Shown: one piece after another, positions 12,901 through 25,160 of the stretch | How the letters are laid out: each line of letters starts with the position of its first letter | Position numbering within the stretch: position 1 is the stretch's first letter | Notes under the pieces: generated by a model | The model's input: only the letters and a program-made list of their open reading frames with translations | The model's database searches: none | Told to the model about the DNA's origin: nothing | Source: Seriola aureovittata | Lineage: Eukaryota; Chordata; Actinopteri; Carangiformes; Carangidae | DNA: 64,000 bases | Assembly (NCBI RefSeq): GCF_021018895.1 | Contig: NC_079368.1 | Location: forward strand, 4,557,501 to 4,621,500 | Reading direction: 5' to 3' | Translations under genes and position numbers: made by a program

Positions 12901-15900
12901 ATTGCAAGATCTTTTTTGTGCAGTTTTGTTTATGAGGCAATCATCCTAAACAAAATCAGTCATCTTGATAAATAATAAACAAATAAATAAATAAAAACAG
13001 AATTAAGTGCTAGGTCATAATTTCATCATCATTTGGAAAAAGTTCTATTAAACTACTTTATTATCAAGATTATTGAAAATGTCATAAACATTCTGTAATG
13101 GTGTAAAGTTAGAGACAAAGTCTGAAAGCATGTAAAGGTCAGGGCTTGTCTACTTAATAAACCATGTTACATAAATTGACTAAAATAAATTGACTTGTTC
13201 TATTGCCTGAGTTGCCATTCTGGTTTACCTGGTAGTTGTCAGTGGCATCTCCTAGCAGGCCGCCAAAGGTAATGGCATTGGTGATGCAGCCCAAGTAAAT
13301 GAAGAGCACAGCAGAGATGGACTGAATGTGAAAACCTTCGTAGAAATCACTAGGCAACCATGGCAATTTCCTCTTTATGTCCAGGTACAGCCCCCCACAG
13401 AAGCTGTGATACATGCACATACACAGTGGTTAGGATGGTTCACACATCTCAGCATGACACATATTACTTTCTCTAAAGCAGAAGAGTATTTTAACCTGGC
13501 ATTTCCCAAGAGTGGATGGAATACTTGTAACAATCATTTACAGCGAGCCTAGCTTTTCTATGCAACTTTTTTAAAAAAAAAGGACTCCTGCATTGTATTT
13601 TGAATGACACACAACGAAATAGACATTGAAACCTACACTTTCAAGACTGATTTTTCTCTCTCTACAATTCAGCTTGTACTAATGTTCTGAAAAAGATCAT
13701 GCATCAGATGAATAAAGATACACTTTAAATCAAATGTTATTGTACATTTCCTGTTGTAAAATAAAACAGGAGGCGGCAAATTGGGTTCGTTGATCCTGTT
13801 GTTTTAGGCACAGCTGAAACTGGCAGTCCAAAACTGCCAAATTGACTGAAGATTAATCTTTGTATATTCAGTTAAAGTGCTTATTAGGGAGCATCTGCAT
13901 ATTTTGGGGAGTTGAATTTGTACCCAGATTATTTTCCCACTTTGCCATATTTGGATTAATTCATATTCAAATTTCCTCTCCATATGCCAGAGTCAGGTTA
14001 AGCTCGATCCAAACCTCTCAGCAGTTTGCCATGTGGCCTGGACAACCTACCGCCCAGTGAATGCCAGCTCCTCTCCGAGCTCATGTTGCACTGGCATCTC
14101 CTCATCCTCAGCCAGGCCTCCTCCTCCCCCAGCTGTACCGTTCATCTGTCCCAGTTCATTCAAGGAGAATACTGACTTCCTGCAGAAACGATGCGGCACA
14201 GATTGGAACCAAATATGGGGCGTCACAATTAATTTGTGTTTATTTGTGTTTACTCCGTGTTGTTGTAAGGACTGTTTCAGAGGCTTTTCTACCCCACAAG
14301 CTTTGGCTGATGCTAGCAGACGACATGGAGGCATTATTCCACCCTGCATTAAGTTCTACTCTGCAGGTTTCATTCAGGAAACAATTTAGTTTGCTGTAAG
14401 TCTAAATCTTGGACAAAACAAGCATATTGCTCATTGGGACAGAGAAACTGAGAGATTAATGTGCATTATTCAGGTGGATGGTAAAACTCCAACCTTTTGT
14501 CAGCTGAGGGGACTTTCTTTGGCGGCTCAATGCGGATTTTGGGATCCCATTCTCCAGGTGGAAGCACAATTACTTCATCCAAAAACTCATCAATGCCTGC
14601 GATGAGGTCCTCCCGGTCTCTGGCCTTGTAAGCTACATCACTGAAGAGCTGGGAGGGGGAGAGATAAAGGGAGAGAATTTCACCATTTCACTTGGCTTAT
14701 ATCACAGTGATTGTGATCAGTATGTAATGCTCTAAAACTAGGATCTGACAGTTTCCAATCCTCTCTAATGGTCTCTGGGGACTTGTTAAACATAAATTGT
14801 GAAAGCTATATCGACATTTTGACCCCAGTTGGATTACATTCAAAAACAACTGTCAGTCAGTACCTAATCATGCCCTGGAAACACTGTGAGTCAAGTGCAC
14901 AGGAGCATAACACAGAAAAAAAATCAAAGATTCTAATTGGCAATGACGTGGGCACTGGTCCAGTTCTAGTTTTGTAACTGGTCACATCACGCTGCACAGA
15001 CCTCAGGTCATTAGGATTGTAATCCAAAAAACAGCACCAGCTAAATATCTGAGTGAAACACAGCAGGTGTCTGCAGCCTAGGGAATATTTTTTCCCAAGA
15101 GTGGTTTGTAGCACCTTCATTAATTTTCTCCCTCCCACACAAACAGTCTAACTTGATTTTGGTCTGCAGAACAATCACTGAATGTACTGGAGCCTTTGGC
15201 TCTAAACTGCCAAGTTTCTAGATTGACTCAAATCCAGCTAATAACTGCACATGGATTTTATAGGCTGCCTGCTCCTACTGTATGTTTGAGTAAACACTCA
15301 AACTTAAGATAAACCACTTAATTAGACAAATGTTTCACAGTTAAAGTCAGTGTTATAATCTTTGGCTTTCTGCTTCTTTGTCAGACAGCTTCTCTGTGGT
15401 CACATAAAGATCAAATAAACCCAAGAATAAACCCAGCAGGCATTTTGTCACTGAATAGAGGAGGAAACATTAGTATAGAGTCCTGCTAAAACAACAAACA
15501 AGAGTCTATAGCCACATTACCAGCTCTGTCAGGCTGTACTTGAGCTGAATGCTAATGTCAGATCACAATGACAAAGCTTACATACTTAAAGGGGCTGTTT
15601 CAGTCATTGTTGCATTTACAAGACAAGGTTATAATACGCCCTCTGAGCAGCACTATGTCTTCAGGCTACTGTAAGTTGCTAGCAGGTCAGTATGCTAACT
15701 TCAGTTGAAGAAAAGACGTGATGGAGACAAGTCAACATTGGCGCTGGAGACAGCTCTTGGTGAGTAAAGGAATGAAATTGGATGCTCAACTTTTTCTTCT
15801 AGACTGGTCAGTAAACAACTGTTAATGCTAACGCTGGCTATGTAGCAGTAGAAATATAGGTACTTTAAATTTAGCAAATATTATATTGTCATGTTCACCA

Positions 15901-18010
15901 TTTTAGTTTAGCATGTTATCAAGCTAACATTTGCTAACTGGCACAAAGTCAAGCTAAGTCACATGGGAATTTTGCAGGTATTTTGTCATTTACTAAAGGA
16001 AAGGGAAAATAAAAATTGTCACCTTTAAAAGTCATCCATATATGTTACCTTACTGAGCGTAAACGAAACAAATATTTATGATATTACTTAAAACAGAATA
16101 AAAAAATCATTTAAAACTGCCCTTCAACGTCACATTATGAAGGTGTTCTGCTACCTGAGGAAGGAGTGTGGTTAGACCATATTTGGGAAGATTTAACTCC
16201 TATTAAGATGCCAGATTATAATGGAGGTCAACTTCAAATCACCAACCAGAGCTTGACTGTCAGTGTTTAACTGTGGCTGGTAAACATAGCATTGTTGTGC
16301 CTGAACCTAAACAAGTTCAGTTTAATAACAGTCTAACAGTATAACTTGTTAATAACAGCCTATCATTTCTTCACTACTTCATCTGCTATTAAAACTGCAT
16401 ATTTGGCTTAGTTAGGAATCAACACAACAGCTCAAACTGCATTCAGCAGCCAGAATAACACTCCTATGAGCAAACCATGGTGACTCAATATTGCAATAGA
16501 AACCCTGCTCCAACCTGATGCTTAACAATCAGCATCACTTCCAGACGTAATTAAAACACAATAGTGGGTATCCCAGTGGATCAGCAGGCTAAAGCCCACA
16601 CCACACACCCTGCATATATTTCAGCTTGACTGCAGCTCACAGCCCTTTACAGGAAATGACACTTTCTTGTTCCACATGTATACTGAGACATAGTGAGTGT
16701 CAGTGTGTGCTGTCTAACAAAGGAGGTGTATCATGTAAACATTTCATGAGAGATACTTACATCATCCACCATTAGGGTTGCAATAGCTCGGCCAATCTCA
16801 TTATATGACTTGGCCTTTCCTTGTGGTCCCAGCAGTATAAACAGGAATCTGTACAGTGATGAGACAAATTTTAGGTAAGTGCAGGGTTGGCAGGTGTCTG
16901 TGAAAAGGACTTTGTTAAGTGAGGGTCAACAAGCAACAGGTCATTTCACCTGGTGGGTACAGGGACCTCAGTCAGACCTCCTAGTGTCGTGGCTTGGGCC
17001 AGGCGGACAAAGGCCACAAAGGGTTTGTTGAGGAAATCCACTTCGCCCACCAAGACATTGGATGCCTCTGCATCTCTGGGGATCTTCTTCATGAATTTGT
17101 TCTTTAGCTATGGAAGGTGGAGCCACAAAGACAAACATGGTGAGACAACATCGTATACCAGTTGGGTTTGCACCACATTGGTATATACATATCTTAGGTT
17201 TTTTCCTATGGTCATTTGCACCATATTTTTTCTCTTATATTTATTACTTTTCAGTCATCTGTGTTCTAATTTACATGTTTTTAAAGCTAGAACAATGAGA
17301 CAGAGAATTGTTTGCAAACTGTTTAGATAATCAATTCAGTAATTTTTTAAGCAGAAATGGCAACTATTCCCGAGTTACAGCTTCTTGAATGTGAGGACTT
17401 GCTGCTTTTCTTTGTTATATGTGATAGTAAAGTGAATACACTGCAGTAATAAAAACAACGCAAAGAGTTGCTCATGGTCTTGGAAGTTATGTAAAGGGAA
17501 TTTTTCACTATAGTCTGACATGTTATAGAAAAATTGTGTTAATCAAGCAAATAATTGGGAAATTAACTGTTCGTGAAAATAACTGTTAGCTGCAGCCCCA
17601 CGTGTTTATTCATTCAGGTTTTTCTCCTGCAAATGATGTTGGTGACATAATTTGTTACCAACAGTCAGAATCTGGCAGATAATTCTGGAGGGACATCGTT
17701 AAATCAGCAGACATTTGCAATACAACAACCCAGTGTTGCTCCATGAACATTAAACCTCCAGAAACACCAAGTACAGAGGCAACACAACTATAGCCAGACA
17801 CAGCTGTGACAAAAAAGAGGCACAGCAAGCTAACCTGACCTGTCTGATTGAATGTAAAGGTGTGGCAGGAAATTGGACGGCAGCACAATAACACTCAATA
17901 ATGGAGAGCCTTGCCAATAAACCATAGCCCGAATCTGTGGCTACATGTGAGGGGCAAGCACGCGGACTGGACAGTGAGATCCATGTTTTTTCTGGTGCCA
18001 GCTCAATACT

Positions 18011-18076
<66 letters not shown>

Positions 18077-20978
18077 CAAACCGACACTTGTCCGTTGTCA
18101 CATGTGACCTACTGTAGTCCTGTAAATACAATTTGAAAATCCAGCCAACCACTCATAACTGGGGTACTTGGAACTGGACAACCAGTGCTTGTCCTCATAG
18201 TTGCACTAACAAATAAAGTTCATAGCCCACATCACACAAATTCCCATTCATTTATTTTTATACATTAGTCATTACACTGAATGACACTTAATGCTGGCCT
18301 GTCTGTTTAAAAGCCCGGTAGCCTAATCCAAGTAACAACAGCATGCCCTTGCAACTGTTCAAGCATGTGTCACCGGGTTTGAGCCACATTACTGCATCAG
18401 ACAAAATAATGAGGGAGTTATGTGTTTGCACGCTTCCTCCATCACTGGCTCTCACCTTCACTAGCAACTGCAATGAAAGATTGATGCAACTTAGGATTGA
18501 GCTAGCTCTCTCCTCTCCAGTGAAACATCAATTCAGCACAGCACAATGCCTTACCGACATATGAGATAGGTAATCTCACAAATAATGGAAAGCAACAAAG
18601 TGGAAAATGAGTAGAGATAGCTTCCATGCAGATAAATAGACATGTGCTATTAAAGAAGACAGGAAAATGAATTTGGCCATTATAAATATTCGGGTGTATA
18701 ACACCAAAGCTGCACTAATGGAAAATATTTTATAAATTTATATGTATTTTAAACTTATTCAATATCAGTATCTAATGTTTATATATTTTAATGTGCTCTT
18801 GATGCAAAGAAGATTAAAACAAAGCTGAGCTGTAAAGTCACAACAATGACTCACCTGGTCTGTGCTGGGAGTATCTGCAATATCGTTCATGCTCCTACTC
18901 TGAGCGTGACCTGGATGGAAAAACCAGCAATAGTAACATTTATAACCCCTTAATTATATGTTACATGCTTTTAGCTCGTATAAGCTCTGACAGTGTTATC
19001 AAGAGCATACACTCAGTAGCCACTTTATTAGGTACATCTGTATAGTCTGCTTTTATGATGCCAAAAATGTTCAGGTTTTTTGACAGTGAGCTGTTAAAAT
19101 AAATTACATGTTTAGCATTGCACAACTTAACAGGGAGGGAAACTTCAATCAAAAAAGCAATAAGATTGAAATTGATCCTTGTTGCACAAATCTACAGCAG
19201 GATTTTAGGGTTTAAGATAATGAAGGAATTCAAAGACGATAGTTTTATCACACTAATTGGAGATTGATATCTTGTCTTGCTGAATGCCTATCCACTGAAT
19301 CATGATTTGTTACTTCTAATATGTTAATTCACCGAAAAGGCAGTGACACTATTTGAGTTTAAGCAGCCATGACTCTCACAAGCTGAGGTCAATTAAAAAA
19401 ACATCTGGTGTGATTTGAGTGCAGACAGTGAAGGCATTCGTCATTCTATGGGTAGATGACTCACTTTAACAAATCAATCTGGCTGATACAGGACTTTGAG
19501 TAAAAAGTAAGAAGATGCCTGTAAACATCATCCACCTCAGATTTTTCTCTCTCTTAGGGTTTTTATATTAAACATCTAATCAAAGAAATATTAAACTGTG
19601 ATCTGGGAGTCACTGTGTAATCTCTGTGAAAGCTGCTGGGTGTCAGTTTGAGCTCTTGGATGATTTAAATGGCGTTTCAGAGATTTTTCCACCCAACAAG
19701 ACTCATGAAAATAGTCAGAAATTTTGAAATGGTTTATATTTTCTGTTAAAAAATCAGTCTCTGCCTTCAAAAAACAAAACCAATCATGGTATTCATGAAT
19801 CAAAACCTAGTCGTACCTTGTACCCTGAAAAAAACAAAAACACATAGAGAGAGATGCATATGAGGTGAAACAACCCTTTGGCAGTCACTCACGCAGGCGG
19901 CCATAGTTGGCAGACTGCTGTTTCATTCTGAGGTCTTCTGTGGATCGGTTAAAGTTGGCTATTGGCCCCGGAACTGGCCCTGGACCTGGTCCACCTCGGG
20001 ACCCTACATTACGATCTGGCAAGGGAAGGGAAGCAGAGAAAGACACAAACAGCAACAGTGTTTAGAGGTGATACTTTATCATTTATCTATGAGATGAGAT
20101 GAGATGAGATGAGATGAGATGAGGAAATGCCACAGCGGTAATAAACTCATCAAACATTAATACACTCCCTGTGGAGGATATGAGCCTTGTTGACTGCAGG
20201 AGTGGATTCATTAATTTACCAAGTGAGTCAAATATACAGATAATGAACAATCATATGAGGGATCAGAATGGACCAATCATTGATAAAGAAAAAAAATTGC
20301 TACGTTTCAGGGACACACAATTCAGGCCGTCCAACACTGTGGGTAGTCTTATTAACCATGAAAATAAGATGACAAAGTGTCTGCCATTCACCACTACAAC
20401 CTCCTCAAATTTTGTGGAATGAAAATGTGGAAAAGAAAGAAAATGCAGCAGTGTCTGATAACTGAGCTGATTATAATTTTTTAAAGTGCTCAGTAAACTA
20501 TCAAACTCAAAGGAATAATTGTCCCATTTAGTAGTTTTTGGATAAGCCTAGATGACAAATTGCAATAGCTACAGGTAAAGACACTCACTGGTCGAGGAGC
20601 TGGACTTGCCAATATCGGCAAGTGAGCGGTGGATTGGCTTCTTGGTCTGGTGTCGATGTTTCCTCAGCAGGACAAAACTGATCTTCTCTCTCAGATCAGG
20701 GGATATCATGCCCTCCTCTATCTGTCTCTCAATGATGTCATCTGGAGAAAAACACATCTGTATGTTACATGAAGAAATATGACATTCAGATCTAGTGTTT
20801 CCAAAACTATAATACTGTAGTTTGTTGCTATATATTATATTATGGTCTATTTAATATGTATAAAGATATATAAAGTCCAAATCCTGTATAGTAGTAAACT
20901 TCAGAAAAGAGTATCGAATGGGAAATGCCATTTAACAATACACATTGTGCACACACATATAATCTATGAGAAAATCTA

Positions 20979-21014
<36 letters not shown>

Positions 21015-21252
21015 GCCAGCACAGCCACAGCCACACACACACACACATATACATAAATATATGTATATGTACAATATGTGTATTGTTAAAGGGCCTTTGC
21101 CATTGAATATAGTTAGAATAAAGTCAGTTAAAGTCCAAACAGTGTATAGTAGTACACTTCTGAAAACTGTATCAAATGGAAAATGCCCTTTAACAATACA
21201 CATTGTGCACATATATATATATATATATATATAATGGTATATATATATATAT

Positions 21253-21284
<32 letters not shown>

Positions 21285-24200
21285 ATATATATACCATTCA
21301 TTAATACTGTCATACTACAATTAAAATGTGTAGCTTGTGGGTTTAAGTAGCACTGAAGCGGTTTGATGTTCAGCCAGATGCTCAGATGGTCATTTTTACT
21401 TAAAAATAACCGCTCAATTAAAAGGACAGCCAGACACCAAATCTGATTTTACTATAATAAGGCTACGTTCACTCTTCAAGCCTTATTGCTTAATTTGGAT
21501 TAAAGCTTTTTATGTTTGGCGGTTCACATTATTTTTTAAATGTGGCCATTCTCAGTTTCCAGTGTGAATTGGACACTGTCATGAGCTGACCCACATGTGC
21601 AATAACAAAGATGCCACACGCAGCATGCTGTTGTACAGAAGTAAACATGGAGGCCAGTAAATTCATGAGCATATGATAACAAGGATGAGGAGAAAGAGGG
21701 TCAGGAGTAGTGGGATCATGATGTGAATGTCTTCGGTGAAACGGAATTCATCCAAAATTTCAGGATGTCAAGGGATACCTTTAACTACAGTGACTCCTGC
21801 CAGCACTGAACTGTGACAAATGTTGATCTAGAGTGACATTAAAGTGAAAATCAGACCTGTATCTGATTTAGGACCACATATGGAAGTGGGCCAAATCAGA
21901 ACTGAAGAGATTACATTCCATGTGCTTTGTGCCACTCACACTGTTATGGGAAAAACAGATCACATATGAGCTGTTGGCTGTGGTCACAGACACAGCTGTA
22001 CGTATACTTTATGTATACATTACTCCAAATAATGCACCTACACTTACATTGACTTCAACATTTTAAACGCAAGTCATCTAAGGATATTAATCTTTAAAAA
22101 TTCTAAATGTGTCTGGCAAGGGTTATCAATTTTAAAGCTATTTTGTGTTATTTTCTTTTTTTTCTTAAAAATTATCCAGCACCTAAGCTAATACAACTGA
22201 TTAATGTGAATAAACGTTTTACACTACTGAGCCAAATTAAACCTATTTTCCAGAGTCAGCTATATAGGTCTAAAATTACAGCACCAATCACTTGACCACA
22301 GAATGGAAAATTGAAGTATATGCTATTAAAACAACATGGAGGTAGCTTTATGCATGCATATAAAAACTTTAACGTGCTATATGGAGCTTCAAAAAATGAC
22401 CAGCAGCTCTTTAATTTTGCTGCAAACTGGGAAACACTGTAACTGTCATCACTGATTCTTGTTCTATTGATTGCCTAATTGATTTATTGACAACTCCATA
22501 CAAATGCATCTGTGGCTTCCGTTTTTACATGGCATGAGTAGTATGAGGAGAATGCTGAAAGCATGAGTTGGCACACTCTTTGCAAATGTCACAGTGTTTT
22601 AACAGCAGGGAAAGTTAAAAGAGGTTGTTATGGTGTAAGGATACCCATAAAGTTGTGAAAATTTCATGTTTGTAGTAGCAGCAGTAGCTAAACACTGCCT
22701 TCCTGAAAATAGCTCAATTGGTTAGGAAACTATCTACAGTAACTTGTGGGCAAAAGAACCATGATTAATGTTCACACTATTCACGAATCAACTACCAGCA
22801 TATACTATGAAGGTGTGTCGTTATTTGGTCACTAGTTTATGGGGGTAGGTGTGCCATAAAAAAAGAATAAATCTGTAAAACAATCAGAAAATACACGTGG
22901 AAATATAGAGAGGAATAAAAGAATAAATATATACATATATATAATGTAATTCAACAATTTTTATATGTTAAATTTTCCTTATTGCTTTTGCTTTTCCCAA
23001 CTGCTTTTGCTATTACTTGAAAGGATAAGCTGACAATCAACTGTCTTTGGGCAGGCCTTCCTGCAGACATTAATCCTGCTTTGACGGAATCTTTGTAGCA
23101 AAGACAAGAGGAAGGAGACACGACACGAAACATCATGATCAAGTGGATTAACAGTTAAGGAAAGGTGTCCAACAAGCTTTTTTAAACTTAAGGCATCCTG
23201 ACTGTCAGCAGTTTCCATCAACAACTTTGAAGTAGAAGACCACATAATGGCCAGTACACACAGAGAAAGCACATCCTTTACTTCTCCTCCACGCATCATG
23301 TCTTTTCTTGCTGTCCGTGCTAAAAAGTTTCCACCAAAATACATAAATGACACTATATGAAGCTAAGTAAATAAAACAACTTTAAAAAATGTTTAAAAAA
23401 ACATTGTAACATATCAAAACAAACATTTTTAAATATGAATAAATTAACAAACAAATAAATAAATATATACAGAAGTAAATGAACAAAGTAATGTTCAAAT
23501 ACACAATTTTTTGTCTTTTTTATGGCACTCCTATCACTCTATATACAGTATGTGTATCTCACAACTAGCTACACTGCCACTCAGCCTTGCTACTAATAAC
23601 CCTTCTTCTTAGATGAATAAAACTGTTGACGAGATACTTAGAACTGAAAACAAGGTCGCGTTTTAGTCATTGTAATATGAATTTCCAGCTGGGCTAATTG
23701 TGCATGTGTAATTGCTGCACAATGTGTAAGCAACCCTGAAAGCCAGAAAACTCTTTTGGCTTTCGTGCCAGGCCGACAATTTCCATGTTAATGTGCGGGC
23801 GCCATCTTTGAGTCTGGTTCCAGTTCCTATAACACATCATAGCTAGCTACAAATTACTAGCTAGCATACGTTTAAAGCTAACATTATGTATCCACAAAAA
23901 TACAGGGCCAAAAGGATATGCCTCTATGACTGAATATAAAACATTAACAGTGACTATTGAAGTCTTACACACAATAAGAAATGAATTTATCAGGAAAGAA
24001 GTCCTGATAATCTCACCAACTATTTGAGGCAGTGAGTATCCTTCCAGGTCCAGGAGCACTGTTCCTGTCTGTAGACATGTCCTGAGCTCAAAAAGACTGT
24101 GCAGGGACAGCGTGGACACATGGGGTTTACTCCACCTCTCTCCTCCTTCCTCCACCTTCTCTTCGAACTTCACCCACCTGAAGGCGGCAAAGTACAGAGC

Positions 24201-25123
24201 GAAAGAAAAGGTGAGGAATACAACTGTCGAGCTCCTGTTCATGACACTATGAATGTGAAGCAGTGTGTTTGTGTTAAGTATAGGGCAGACCGACCTGAGT
24301 TCACTCACAGAGGAATACTGTGCTGCTCCGTGGTTGGCCTTAAATAATCACTGTTATGACTGGGACCTACGTTTGCTTGAGTCACACTAAATTTTACGCA
24401 GATTTTACAAGTTGCATCCAAATTCCTTCGTCGCCGTTGTAGACTGCGAGGGCTGAACCTAAATTAGACGTTTTGGCCAAATTACCATTGCCTGGCAAAG
24501 TCGCCTAGCAACTTTGACTAAACGTAACTTTTTTCACAGAAACTTGATGTTTTAAGGCCGTTGGTTTTAACAGTTGTAACATAAGCTGTTGACTGTGCAT
24601 CTGATTGCACACACCTGGTCTTTACTGGTCTTGGTCTGTACTTCCTTTAATCTCAAAAACATCATGGCAGTTCCTCTTGAAATATCAAACTGACCCACAA
24701 AATCAGATTCTGAAGTTTTGGGCTAGATATTATCCATGGAGTTGCAAAAACATGCTTTATTTTCTATCAGTAAAATAACTTTTCAGAGTAGACATTTTGA
24801 CTTGTCAAAAGCAGGAAGAATACAGGTGGAACCAATAATATTAATCATGGCTCTGTTGTATTTAATTGCATCAGCAATCAGTGTCACTGACTGATACAAT
24901 ACTGTGACTACACTGAATACAGCCATTGTTAATGTTATAAACCTGTGTATGACAATGATCTATTCCTAGTTTAAATACTTTTGTACTAGGATTTAGTTAT
25001 ACTGAAATTCAACTTGGCTAAATCATTTGTCAATTGGATATATCCCTGATTTCAACCTTAAAGCAAAAGCAAAAAGGCATAACACCAGAGCAATCTTATT
25101 TTAGAGTGGTAGAAAAGTGACTT

Positions 25124-25160
<37 letters not shown>

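Noticed and set aside
14033..14399. Plus-strand frames of 112-118 codons
   Set aside because: Antisense shadow of slc4a5 exon 11 and its flanks.
18855..18899. Shorter version of slc4a5 exon 7 starting after CGCTCAG
   Set aside because: It breaks phase with exon 6 and drops the conserved HAQ; the acceptor at 18,911 fixes both.
20842..21234. 130-codon plus-strand frame rich in I and Y
   Set aside because: It is made of TA/CA microsatellite and the repeated 82-base unit; no protein signal.
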